A stretch of DNA of 64,000 nucleotides from Roseiconus nitratireducens. Lineage in GTDB: Bacteria; Planctomycetota; Planctomycetia; Pirellulales; Pirellulaceae. The DNA lies in NCBI RefSeq assembly GCF_008629675.1, contig NZ_VWOX01000010.1, positions 248,001 through 312,000 of the forward strand, in the 5' to 3' direction. Under the pieces are notes generated by a model, which made no database searches, was not told the DNA's origin, and saw only the letters and a program-made list of their open reading frames with translations. Shown in pieces: positions 45,655-53,139 of the stretch. Positions within the stretch are counted from its first letter, which is position 1; each line of letters opens with the position of its first letter. The position numbers and the translations under genes are program-made.

Positions 45655-46825
45655 AGATAGTCCCACGCTCAGGGAGGTGATCGTGGGGTGGCGAAGACAG
45701 CTTGGAACGGAGTTCGATGTGCTTCGTCACTTCTTCATTGCGACCAGCAGTCTTCCGTCATCCTGCTATCTGTCGAGTAGAGATCGTTGGCGGTGGTTGG
45801 TCATCGATGATGGCCACCGCATTTTTGCTCGCGACCCAAAAACGTTTGAAGACCGCTGCGTACAACGCAGTGACGTGTTGCTTCATAGAGTCGACATGCG
45901 TGCCATCGCGCGGCAGATTTGTGAGGCGATGCAGGGGACCGATCGGTTCGAAACGCTCGGCGGCACTCAGCACCTGACTCGCGTCGGAAATTTGCCGGCA
46001 AGTCTGAACTCGCTTCCGATGTACTTTTGCACTCAGAGGTATGAGTCGGACGTTGTTCGCTCGGTTCATTTAGCGAGCAGCCATGCGGAGCAAGAGTTTG
46101 TGCTCCTAACACCGACGAACCGTCCGATGAGTCCCGAGGCGGCGCGTTGGCTCGGCCGTGCTGGCGGCGTGTCGATCGCGGCAGATGAGTTGGTGAAGGT
46201 CGAGGACGGGAGATTCCTCCGCCGCGAAGATGCAGTGACCAAGATTCAAAGACTACTGGGGATGGAAGTCTCCGAGTCTCCTGCATACCAATTCCAGCTT
46301 TGCGGTGAGAAGCATCGCTTGGCTTCATTTGCCGGCAACACATTTGTTCTGAACGAAACTCCCGGCACGTTTTATCTGGCCATCGTGCTTGCGTCGCCAA
46401 GACAACTTCATTCGGCGACTCGGTTGGAGTCGATGCGATCGGGGATTCACGAGGTAGCCAAGTCGGGTGCGGTCGGAACGCAGATCGACGAGCAGGCGAA
46501 ACGCGACTACGGCCAACGGCTGCGTGATGTGATGACTGAGATCGAAGAAATCCAGTCGTCCGCCGGTGAAATTCGACTCGCCGAACTTCATGCCGAACGC
46601 GAAATGCTCGTTCAGACCTTGAAATCGGCGACCGGACTGGCCGGCGAACTTCGCGAAAGGGTTGACGCCGACCGGTCACGGCAATCGGTCTGTGCGGCGA
46701 TTCGGCGAGCTTTCAAGTCAATTCGGGCGAACAACGCCGAATTGGCCGAATACCTCGAAACCACCGTCAACCTTGGATTCGACGTTCAGTATCTGCCGCC
46801 CACGGATCTCGACTGGCGTCTGTAA
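45629..46825 (+). CDS. hypothetical protein, possible prophage cargo (gene 2 of 2)
   Basis: Protein of 398 residues of unknown family. The ATG at 45,629 follows CGGAG at nine-base spacing and lies within the upstream gene. The first part holds VIVGWRRQLGTEFDVLRHFF and RWRWLVIDDGHRIFARDP; the middle HAEQEFVLLTPTNRPMSPEAARWLGRAGGVSIAADE looks like a Rossmann-like segment; the C-terminal third is a helical/coiled-coil region with many Glu/Arg (YGQRLRDVMTEIEEIQSS). No signal peptide. Likely works with the upstream protein. Confidence 0.72.
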   Translation: MTRLWRALEDSPTLREVIVGWRRQLGTEFDVLRHFFIATSSLPSSCYLSSRDRWRWLVIDDGHRIFARDPKTFEDRCVQRSDVLLHRVDMRAIARQICEAMQGTDRFETLGGTQHLTRVGNLPASLNSLPMYFCTQRYESDVVRSVHLASSHAEQEFVLLTPTNRPMSPEAARWLGRAGGVSIAADELVKVEDGRFLRREDAVTKIQRLLGMEVSESPAYQFQLCGEKHRLASFAGNTFVLNETPGTFYLAIVLASPRQLHSATRLESMRSGIHEVAKSGAVGTQIDEQAKRDYGQRLRDVMTEIEEIQSSAGEIRLAELHAEREMLVQTLKSATGLAGELRERVDADRSRQSVCAAIRRAFKSIRANNAELAEYLETTVNLGFDVQYLPPTDLDWRL

Positions 46826-46842
46826 TTTCTCGCGAATTCACG

Positions 46843-46881
46843 ATGTGACGCGCCGCGTCACATTGTGACGCAACTTGTCAC
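46843..46881. promoter_or_regulatory. operator-like palindromes
   Basis: A perfect palindrome ATGTGACGCG-C-CGCGTCACAT (46,843-46,863) is followed by an imperfect one, GTGAC-N7-GTCAC (46,865-46,881). The motif TGTGACGC recurs at a 20-base distance (46,844 and 46,864), two helical turns. It sits between the cargo pair and the sigma-like gene, so it may be a binding site for a repressor or activator. Confidence 0.65.
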
Positions 46882-47021
46882 GCCACGTTTTCGGCTGAGA
46901 GGACGTGAGTGACTCGCCTCGCCGCCCGCCTGTGTTTCTTCGCGTTTCGGAACGCGACACAGCTTGATGCGGGTCGGCGATTTCGGCGGTCACACGTCGC
47001 CTCCGGCCGGAGGATTTGACC

Positions 47022-47621
47022 GTGGCTCCCACCTTTCAACATACCCACCCGGAAGTGTTCGACTACGCGATCGACATGACCCAGCGAGTCGCTTCGCTGG
47101 TGCAGTACCGTCCTGAGTTCAAGCACAAACTTCAAGACGACGATCTGCAGCAAGAGTTTTTGTTGTATGTCTTGGAACACATTGATCAGTACGATTCGAA
47201 GCGTGGCGATCATAAAGTGTTCGTCAACATGCTGATCCGCAACTGCATTGCCAAACTGATCCGCGAAAACAACCGGATGAAATCTCGACCGCCGGCGGGT
47301 ATGGGGTTGGAGTCCACCGACGAGGTCATCGAAACCGTTGACGGAACGCATGAGGAAATGTTTCGCTCGCTGGGCATCGACGACAAAGACCGTCGGACGC
47401 TTGGTGAATCGAGTGACCCGTTTGAGCAAATGGACATGACCGAGGGCGTCGAGCACCTGATCCGCACGTTGCCTCGCGGTTACCGGAAGATCGCTCGCAA
47501 GCTAATGGCATGTTCGCGTGCCGAAGCAGGCCGTGAACTGGGCATTTCGCGTCGTCGGATGGCACAGGCGGTCGAAGTCATTCGCGAACATTTCGGTAAA
47601 GCGGACTGGCTCGCAAACTAA
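47022..47621 (+). CDS. sigma-70-like factor (phage-encoded)
   Basis: Protein of about 199 residues resembling sigma-70 region 2 and region 4: DDDLQQEFLLYVLEHIDQYDSKRGDHKVFVNMLIRNCIAKLIRENNR (region 2) and LPRGYRKIARKLMACSRAEAGRELGISRRRMAQAVEVIREHF (region 4, HTH). It lacks the other regions, so it is of the ECF type or a related phage regulator. The GTG at 47,022 has GGAGGA at seven-base spacing; the TTG six bases earlier is less likely. It could drive the prophage promoters found at 41.2, 47.6 and 59-63 kb, which is inference. Confidence 0.8.
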   Translation: MAPTFQHTHPEVFDYAIDMTQRVASLVQYRPEFKHKLQDDDLQQEFLLYVLEHIDQYDSKRGDHKVFVNMLIRNCIAKLIRENNRMKSRPPAGMGLESTDEVIETVDGTHEEMFRSLGIDDKDRRTLGESSDPFEQMDMTEGVEHLIRTLPRGYRKIARKLMACSRAEAGRELGISRRRMAQAVEVIREHFGKADWLAN

Positions 47622-47627
47622 TTTTCT

Positions 47628-47680
47628 TGAGTCACCGTCGCTTTAGATCGCATAGCTAAGAAAGGGGTGAGCGGTTGTTT
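47628..47680 (+). promoter_or_regulatory. conserved promoter-like element, copy 2
   Basis: TGAGTCAC, 11 bases, ATCGCATAGCTAAGAAAGGG, then GTGAGCG and GTTGTT, right after the sigma-like gene. The 20-base core matches copy 1 at 41,186-41,205 exactly, with the same distance to TGAGTCAC. It precedes the recombination and replication genes. Confidence 0.8.
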
Positions 47681-47714
47681 CACTCACCCGGTTTCATCAG
47701 CGATCGGAGAGCGA

Positions 47715-47948
47715 ATGACTGGAATGGACATTGAACGCCGCTTGGCAATTTCACTGGCGGTGGGGCGGTATCTGCGTTCGGCAGACCGTTTCAACGAAGC
47801 GTCGAAAGAGTTTACTGGAGCCTGCAAATCGCTCCGCAAGCACCTCGGACAGGCCCAACGGTTCGTCGTTCAAATTGATTTCAAGCATTACCTGGTAACG
47901 ACCGATTGCGACGGAAATTTCGACATCGAACACGTGCCATCTATCTGA
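47715..47948 (+). CDS. small hypothetical phage protein
   Basis: Protein of 77 residues: MTGMDIERRLAISLAVGRYL..., then basic and polar, with VVQIDFKHYLVTTDCDG near the end. The ATG at 47,715 has GGAGAG just before it; the frame is open upstream across the promoter region. No family recognised. First gene of the run towards the Sak4-like ATPase. Confidence 0.65.
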   Translation: MTGMDIERRLAISLAVGRYLRSADRFNEASKEFTGACKSLRKHLGQAQRFVVQIDFKHYLVTTDCDGNFDIEHVPSI

Positions 47949-47992
47949 ACAAACCATTTATCAACCTTCAAACTTAACCATTCAAACTTCCA

Positions 47993-48748
47993 ATGACCAA
48001 CTTACTCGAAACCATCCAATCCGGCCGGCAATCGAAGCCGCCTCGCGTCTTGCTTTACGGTGTCGAAGGGATCGGCAAATCGACCTTCGGCAGCCAAGCC
48101 CCCAAGCCGATCTTCATTCAAACCGAAGACGGTCTCGATGAACTCGAATGCGATCGCTTTCCCCTTGCGACCAAGTTCGACGAAGTCATCGCCGCTCTGA
48201 AAACGCTCGTCAATGAGGAGCACGATTACGAAACCGTCGTGATCGATTCGCTCGATTGGCTGGAGCGACTCGTCTGGGATAAGCTCTGTCAACAGTATGC
48301 CGTCGAATCGATCGAAAAGGTTGATGGCGGCTACGCTCGCGGTTACATGCACGCCCTCTCTCTGTGGCGTGAAGTACTCGATCTACTCAACGTGCTCCGC
48401 TCGCGTGGCATGGTGACGATTCTGATCGCGCATTCCAAGGTCGAACGCTTCGAGGATCCCGAATCGTCGCCCTACGATCGCTATTCACCGCGACTGCATA
48501 AACATGCCGCTTCGCTAGTCAAGGAATGGTGCGACGCGGTCTTCTTTGCGACCCGCAAGATGCGAACTCAAAGCGAGGACGCGGGCTTCAACCGCAAACG
48601 CACGGTTGCTCACGCAATCGGCAAAGACGGGGGCGAACGTGTCATGCGTGCTTATGGCTCGCCGAGCTGCGTCGCCAAGAACCGCTACGGCATCGCGGAG
48701 GAACTGCCGTTGTCGTGGTCCGCTTTTGTGGCCGCGATGTCCAACTGA
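47993..48748 (+). CDS. phage RecA-like ATPase (Sak4 type)
   Basis: Protein of 251 residues, with Walker A GVEGIGKST (23-31) and Walker B-like TVVIDSLDWLERL. The other features, TEDGLDELECDRFPLATKFDEVIAAL and GMVTILIAHSKVERFEDPE, match the single-domain RecA-like ATPases (Sak4) of phages, which act with single-strand annealing in recombination. It is followed by DUF669, a usual partner in phage clusters. The start at 47,993 has no obvious ribosome site. Confidence 0.85.
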   Translation: MTNLLETIQSGRQSKPPRVLLYGVEGIGKSTFGSQAPKPIFIQTEDGLDELECDRFPLATKFDEVIAALKTLVNEEHDYETVVIDSLDWLERLVWDKLCQQYAVESIEKVDGGYARGYMHALSLWREVLDLLNVLRSRGMVTILIAHSKVERFEDPESSPYDRYSPRLHKHAASLVKEWCDAVFFATRKMRTQSEDAGFNRKRTVAHAIGKDGGERVMRAYGSPSCVAKNRYGIAEELPLSWSAFVAAMSN

Positions 48749-48807
48749 TCGATCCAACTACCGAACTTTCTATCCACAGACTCCAGACTAAGGACTACAG
48801 ACTCCCC

Positions 48808-49269
48808 ATGGCTAACCTTCAAGGCTTTGATGCCAACACTGTCGAACCGGCAGACGATCTCGAACCCATCCCCGCCGGCAAATACGTCGCCGTCATTGTG
48901 GACAGCGAAATGAAGCCGACGAAATCGGGGACGGGGAACTACCTGCAATTGACGTTTCAGATCGTGGAGGGTGAGTACGCGAACCGTCTCCTCTGGGTGC
49001 GGCTCAACCTCGACAACCCCAACGCGACGGCGGTCGAAATCGCTCGTCGTGAGTTGTCCGCGATCTGTCGGTCGGTCGGCGTCTTGGTGCCCACCGACTC
49101 GACGGACCTTCACAACCTGCCGTGCATGATCCATGTCCGTTTGAAACGCCGCAACGACACCGGCGAATTGCAAAACGAGATCAAGGGCTACAGCAAGCGG
49201 GACTCGGTCGCGAGTAAAACCCTCGAAACCACTTCGGCCTCAAGCACGGATGCGCCTTGGAAGCGATAG
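48808..49269 (+). CDS. DUF669 family protein
   Basis: Protein of 153 residues, with DLEPIPAGKYVAVIVDSEMKPTKSGTGNYLQLTFQIVEGEYANRLLWVRLNL, the DUF669 pattern. Family members are found next to Sak4-like ATPases and are thought to bind single-stranded DNA. The ATG at 48,808 is well placed; 59 bases separate it from the ATPase gene. The C-terminal 25 residues are polar and likely disordered. Confidence 0.88.
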   Translation: MANLQGFDANTVEPADDLEPIPAGKYVAVIVDSEMKPTKSGTGNYLQLTFQIVEGEYANRLLWVRLNLDNPNATAVEIARRELSAICRSVGVLVPTDSTDLHNLPCMIHVRLKRRNDTGELQNEIKGYSKRDSVASKTLETTSASSTDAPWKR

Positions 49270-49362
49270 CCGCGGCCTCTTCTTGATCGCTTCCTCTCAT
49301 CAGCCGGCCGGCACGGATTGTCGGTCGGCTGTTTTTGTTCAACCCCAGGCTGGCTCAACATC

Positions 49363-49905
49363 ATGTTCAAACTCCAACTGCCATTCCCACCGTCAGTCAA
49401 CACCTATTGGCGACACGTCGGCAACCGAGTCTTGGTCAGCAAGAAGGGCCGGCAGTATCAAGCCACCGTCAGCTCGTTGCTGGATCGTAAGAACACCAAA
49501 ACGCTCGATGGCGAATTGATTGTTGATATTCGTTTAGTCCCGCCCGATCGTCGTCGCCGCGATGTCGACAATTCACTCAAAGCGTTGTTGGACGCGATGC
49601 AGTTCGGCGGAGCGTATCACGACGATGCCCAGATCGTTCGTTTGACGGTGGAGAAGCATCAACCCGATCCCGATGATCCGCGGGCCGAAGTAGTCGTCCA
49701 GCACGTCCCGGCACCCATCGGTGAAGCCGGATACAGGACTTGTTTGCGTTGCGATGAAGCGTTTGAAAGTGATGGGCCGGGAAACCGCATCTGCGTTTCG
49801 TGTCGGCAAATCAATTCGATGTTCGGTGACCTCGTCGAAAGCGAGCGAGGAAAGAAGCGACACAACGGCGAAATCATAACGGAGCGAGAGGAGGACTTGG
49901 TTTGA
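49363..49905 (+). CDS. RusA-type Holliday junction resolvase with zinc-binding tail
   Basis: Protein of 180 residues. The N-terminal part is RusA-like: LPFPPSVNTYWRHVGNR, then PDRRRRDVDNSLKALLDAM and YHDDAQIVRLTV, with the conserved Asp positions (DVDN..DD). It resolves Holliday junctions or branched DNA in phage recombination. After residue 115, a Cys-rich region TCLRCDEAF..GNRICVSCRQI adds a CxxC..CxxC zinc motif not usual in RusA. The stop overlaps the start of the helicase gene by four bases. Confidence 0.88.
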   Translation: MFKLQLPFPPSVNTYWRHVGNRVLVSKKGRQYQATVSSLLDRKNTKTLDGELIVDIRLVPPDRRRRDVDNSLKALLDAMQFGGAYHDDAQIVRLTVEKHQPDPDDPRAEVVVQHVPAPIGEAGYRTCLRCDEAFESDGPGNRICVSCRQINSMFGDLVESERGKKRHNGEIITEREEDLV

Positions 49906-52643
49906 AACTCCGCGATTACCAACAGGCAGCCGTCGAAGCGGTCTACAACCACCTCCGCAGTCGCGACGACAATCCAGTCGCCGTGCTGCCGACCGGTGCC
50001 GGCAAATCGGTTGTGCTGGCGAAGATCGCGTCGGACGCAGTTCAGCAGTGGAACGGCCGCGTTCTGATCTTGGCCCACGTTAAAGAGCTGCTCGAACAGA
50101 ACGCTGACAAGGTCCGGCGGCTGTGTCCCGATATCAAGGTTGGACTGTACTCGGCTGGGCTGAAGAAACGTGACACGAACACACCCGTGTTGGTCGCCGG
50201 CATCCAGAGCATTCACAAGCGAGCTTGCGATCTTGATCCGTTCGACTTGATCGTAGTTGATGAATGTTTTCCCGAAGGCACCCCAGTGTCGACGCCGCGA
50301 GGTGATATTCCCATCGAGCAGTTGCATGTGGGCCAGCCGGTGCATCATGCACTTGGCGTTGGCAAGATTGAAGCCATTTCGGCTCGTACCACCAAACATT
50401 TGATCGAGATTGAGGTCGAGGATGGAACAGCTATCCGTTGCACAGCAAACCACCCGATCTTCACCGAAGAAGGCTGGGTCAACGCCGCGTCCTTGGAGAT
50501 GGGATCGTGTGTATTCCGCCGAGAAGATGTGCTTGCAATGCAGCGAGCCGTTTCGGCCGAGGGTCTATCTACATGCCGACGGGACTCCACGCCACTGCAT
50601 GTCAGAAGGAGAGTGGAAGCGAAAGATGTATTGTTCCCCGACATGTGCGGGATTGGCGAAACGAAAACCAGTCGCCAAACAACCCAAACGCGTGCCTTGG
50701 CGAACGATTGCAGAACACGGGGCGATCAAACACTGCGAGTGTTGCGGGATAGTGATTCGCCCGTGGATCAAACGCGATGCAAAAGGGACGGTGATTACAT
50801 GCATGGCCCGAACGGCATGGAGAAAGCAGCGTTTTTGCTCGATATCCTGTTCGAAGAAAGTTCAGAACCCAATGTTCGATGCTGCGACGAGAGACAAGGT
50901 CAGCAACGCATTGAAAGCAATTGGGCATCAGCCGATAGAGCGTGGTGGGAACGGTCAACTGACGATAGATCAGTCGATGCTGCAGCACGCTCTCGGTGCC
51001 GATTGGCTGCCGGAGTATCCGGTTCCGACAGGAGACGACAACCAGTCGGGGCTTCCCAACCACATCAAGATCGATTTGGCAAACCCGGAATTGAGATTGG
51101 CGATCGAGTTGGACGGCCGATCTCACGGCGGAAGAACGAACCGCCGGAGAGATCGGAGGAAAACTCGTTTCCTTCTCCGCTGCGGGTGGTCGGTATTGAG
51201 ACTGTCAAATGCGAAAGCCCAGTCGCTGTGTACAACTTGCAAGTCAGCGGACACCCTTCGTACTACGCTCATGGAGTTCTTTCACATAACTGTCACTTGA
51301 TCAGTCGCGCTGGCGACGGAATGTATCGCCAGTTCTTGGCTGATTGCAAAGTCATCAATCCGCACGTCCGCGTGATTGGATTGACCGCGACACCGTTTCG
51401 ACTGGACAGTGGGATGATCTGTTCCCCGGATCATTTCCTGAACAGCGTCTGCTACGAGATCGGAATCAAGGAATTGATCCGAGACGGTTACCTGTGCCCG
51501 CTGGTGTCGAAAGCCGGCATCAACCGAGCGGACTTTTCGAGCGTTCACACCCGGGCCGGCGAGTTTGTCAGTGAAGAGGTCGAGCAACTGGCAGGCGACG
51601 ACGCGCTCGTGTCGGCCGCATGTGCCGAGATCGTGGAACTGACGGCTGATCGTCGGGCCGTGTTGATCTTCGCAACGTCCGTGGCCCACGGGCGGCAAGT
51701 CGTCGAAACGTTACGAGATAATCACGGAATCGAGTGTGGCTTTGTCACCGGCCAGACGCCGGCGGAAGAACGCGATGCATTGTTGGCCCGTTTTCGGGGA
51801 GACCAACCGGCCCAGCGTTCTGCGGTCGGAACGCTATTTGACACCGGCAACGGAACGACCGGCCAAACTCCCCTTCGATTCCTCTGCAACGTCAACGTAC
51901 TGACAACCGGATTCGACGCACCGCGCGTTGATTGCGTGGTCATGCTGCGTCCAACAATGTCACCGGGCTTGCTTTATCAATGCGTCGGTCGTGGATTTCG
52001 TTTGCACCCCGATAAACAGAACTGCCTGGTCCTCGACTTCGGCGGCAACATCGAACGGCACGGTCCGATCGACCAGATCAAACCGAAGGAAAAACAACTT
52101 CGCCCCGGCAGCGAACCGCCAGCGAAGGAATGCGAGAAGTGCCATGCCCTGGTCGCTTGCGGATATGCGAATTGTCCCGAGTGCGGTCATCCGTTCCCGC
52201 CGCCGGATCGCGAATCCCACGATGCCCAGGCGAGCGACGCCGGAGTGCTATCCGGAGAGGTCACAGACACAGAATACGAAGTTCGAGACGTAATCTTCCG
52301 CATTCACCGAAAACGTGATGCCGATGAAGACGCGCCGCGGTGTTTGCGAGTCGACTACATGATCGGGCTCGATCATTGGCAAAGCGAGTTTATCTGTATC
52401 GAACACTCCGGCTACGCCAGACGCAAAGCCGAAGCGTGGTGGCGTGAGCGTTGCCTTGATCCTTGTCCGACAACGGCGGAGGATGCTTTGGAACTCGCTG
52501 ATGTCGGTCTATTAGCGACTCCAGAATCGATCACGGTCCGATCAATCTCCGGTCAGAAGTACGACCGGATCATCAAACAGTCACTTGGTGAAATTCCGAG
52601 TTTTGCAATGACAAACGACGAGGACGATCCAGTTCCCTTCTAG
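49902..52643 (+). CDS. DECH-box superfamily II helicase interrupted by an intein
   Basis: The precursor has 913 residues; removing the 342-residue intein gives a helicase of 571. Extein features: MKLRDYQQAAVEAVYNHL (Q motif-like), VLPTGAGKS (Walker A, residues 28-36), VVDE joined to CHLISRAG (motif II, DECH), VIGLTATPFRLD (motif III), then the second RecA-like domain with TTGFDAPRVDCVVMLRPT and QCVGRGFRLHPDKQ (motif VI). A zinc region (CEKCHALVACGYANCPECG) follows at the C-terminus of the helicase. It resembles phage and type III-restriction-like helicases acting in replication. The intein sits exactly between E and C of DECH, after residue 121. Without splicing, the enzyme would be inactive. 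Confidence 0.93.
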   Translation: MKLRDYQQAAVEAVYNHLRSRDDNPVAVLPTGAGKSVVLAKIASDAVQQWNGRVLILAHVKELLEQNADKVRRLCPDIKVGLYSAGLKKRDTNTPVLVAGIQSIHKRACDLDPFDLIVVDECFPEGTPVSTPRGDIPIEQLHVGQPVHHALGVGKIEAISARTTKHLIEIEVEDGTAIRCTANHPIFTEEGWVNAASLEMGSCVFRREDVLAMQRAVSAEGLSTCRRDSTPLHVRRRVEAKDVLFPDMCGIGETKTSRQTTQTRALANDCRTRGDQTLRVLRDSDSPVDQTRCKRDGDYMHGPNGMEKAAFLLDILFEESSEPNVRCCDERQGQQRIESNWASADRAWWERSTDDRSVDAAARSRCRLAAGVSGSDRRRQPVGASQPHQDRFGKPGIEIGDRVGRPISRRKNEPPERSEENSFPSPLRVVGIETVKCESPVAVYNLQVSGHPSYYAHGVLSHNCHLISRAGDGMYRQFLADCKVINPHVRVIGLTATPFRLDSGMICSPDHFLNSVCYEIGIKELIRDGYLCPLVSKAGINRADFSSVHTRAGEFVSEEVEQLAGDDALVSAACAEIVELTADRRAVLIFATSVAHGRQVVETLRDNHGIECGFVTGQTPAEERDALLARFRGDQPAQRSAVGTLFDTGNGTTGQTPLRFLCNVNVLTTGFDAPRVDCVVMLRPTMSPGLLYQCVGRGFRLHPDKQNCLVLDFGGNIERHGPIDQIKPKEKQLRPGSEPPAKECEKCHALVACGYANCPECGHPFPPPDRESHDAQASDAGVLSGEVTDTEYEVRDVIFRIHRKRDADEDAPRCLRVDYMIGLDHWQSEFICIEHSGYARRKAEAWWRERCLDPCPTTAEDALELADVGLLATPESITVRSISGQKYDRIIKQSLGEIPSFAMTNDEDDPVPF
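50265..51290 (+). other. intein within the DECH box of the helicase
   Basis: 342 residues (122-463 of the precursor). Block A: CFPEGTPVSTPRGDIPIEQL, Cys 1 being the N-terminal nucleophile. Block B: GTAIRCTANHPIFTEEGW with the TxxH. Block F/G: AVYNLQVSGHPSYYAHGVLSHN, ending in His-Asn, followed by Cys of the C-extein. All residues for splicing are present. The stretch between the N-terminal splicing domain (to about residue 204) and the C-terminal one (from about residue 427) has no LAGLIDADG motif and low protein-like character in this frame; in the +1 frame the same DNA encodes a homing endonuclease. The linker remains free of stops in both frames. Confidence 0.93.
50527..51300 (+). CDS. nested homing endonuclease (Vsr-like, EDxHD type) in the +1 frame of the intein
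   Basis: ORF in the +1 frame relative to the helicase; about 257 residues from the ATG at 50,527 (other starts possible from 50,410). Two zinc-finger-like halves: CLQCSEPFRPR..MYCSPTC and CECCGIVIRP..RFCSISC. Then the typical phage homing enzyme text NPMFDAATRDKVSNALKAIGHQPIERGGNG, ALGADWLPEYPVPTG and HIKIDLANPELRLAIELDGRSH. The nuclease core is ELDGRSH..RRDRRKTRFLLRCGWSVLRLSN, i.e. E, D, H, D/K and GW, as in the Vsr-like EDxHD family. The last part overlaps the intein block F/G and ends eight bases beyond the intein. Ribosome site weak (GAGAAG). It could be expressed by its own start or by frameshift. Confidence 0.8.
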   Translation: MCLQCSEPFRPRVYLHADGTPRHCMSEGEWKRKMYCSPTCAGLAKRKPVAKQPKRVPWRTIAEHGAIKHCECCGIVIRPWIKRDAKGTVITCMARTAWRKQRFCSISCSKKVQNPMFDAATRDKVSNALKAIGHQPIERGGNGQLTIDQSMLQHALGADWLPEYPVPTGDDNQSGLPNHIKIDLANPELRLAIELDGRSHGGRTNRRRDRRKTRFLLRCGWSVLRLSNAKAQSLCTTCKSADTLRTTLMEFFHITVT

Positions 52644-52655
52644 CGATTAATCCCA

Positions 52656-53102
52656 ATGCAAAAAACATGTTTTAAGTGCAGACACACCAAACCGCTTAGC
52701 GAATTCTATCGGCACTCGAAGATGGCTGATGGGCATCTTAACAAGTGCAAATCCTGTGCGAAATGTGATGCACGCATCCACCGTGTTTCAAAGATTGATC
52801 AGGTCAACAAATACGATCGTGAGCGCGCACATTTGGACCACCGCAAAAACGATCATCGAGAAAGGCAGCGGCAATACCGCACGAAGTATCCCGAACGGCA
52901 GGCAGCATATAACGCGGTAGCGAGAGCGATTAAGTCCGGAAAACTATGCAAACCAAGTGAGTGCGAAGGATGCGGGAGCAAAGCGTCTGTGCAAGTACAT
53001 CATGAAGATTATCTGCGAAAGCTCAATGTGATCTGGCTATGTCAAAAATGTCATTCTCAACATCATCACGTGCGGGATTTCGTGACGGGAGAGTGGCTCT
53101 AA
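52656..53102 (+). CDS. free-standing HNH endonuclease (homing-type)
   Basis: Protein of 148 residues. N-terminal zinc motif CFKCRHTKPLSEFYRHSKMADGHLNKCKSC, a helical linker, then a C-terminal HNH: CEGCGSKASVQVHHEDYLRKLNVIWLCQKCHSQHH. This type is common as free-standing homing nucleases in phages. It sits between the helicase (12 bases downstream of its stop) and the primase gene, near the intein. It may act on a neighbouring site in related phages; this is inference. Confidence 0.86.
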   Translation: MQKTCFKCRHTKPLSEFYRHSKMADGHLNKCKSCAKCDARIHRVSKIDQVNKYDRERAHLDHRKNDHRERQRQYRTKYPERQAAYNAVARAIKSGKLCKPSECEGCGSKASVQVHHEDYLRKLNVIWLCQKCHSQHHHVRDFVTGEWL

Positions 53103-53139
53103 GGGTTGACTACTGAACGGCAACGCGATGGAAGATTAA

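Noticed and set aside
50510-51180. LAGLIDADG or HNH endonuclease domain in the helicase frame
   Set aside because: No such motif in this frame; the nuclease is in the +1 frame only.
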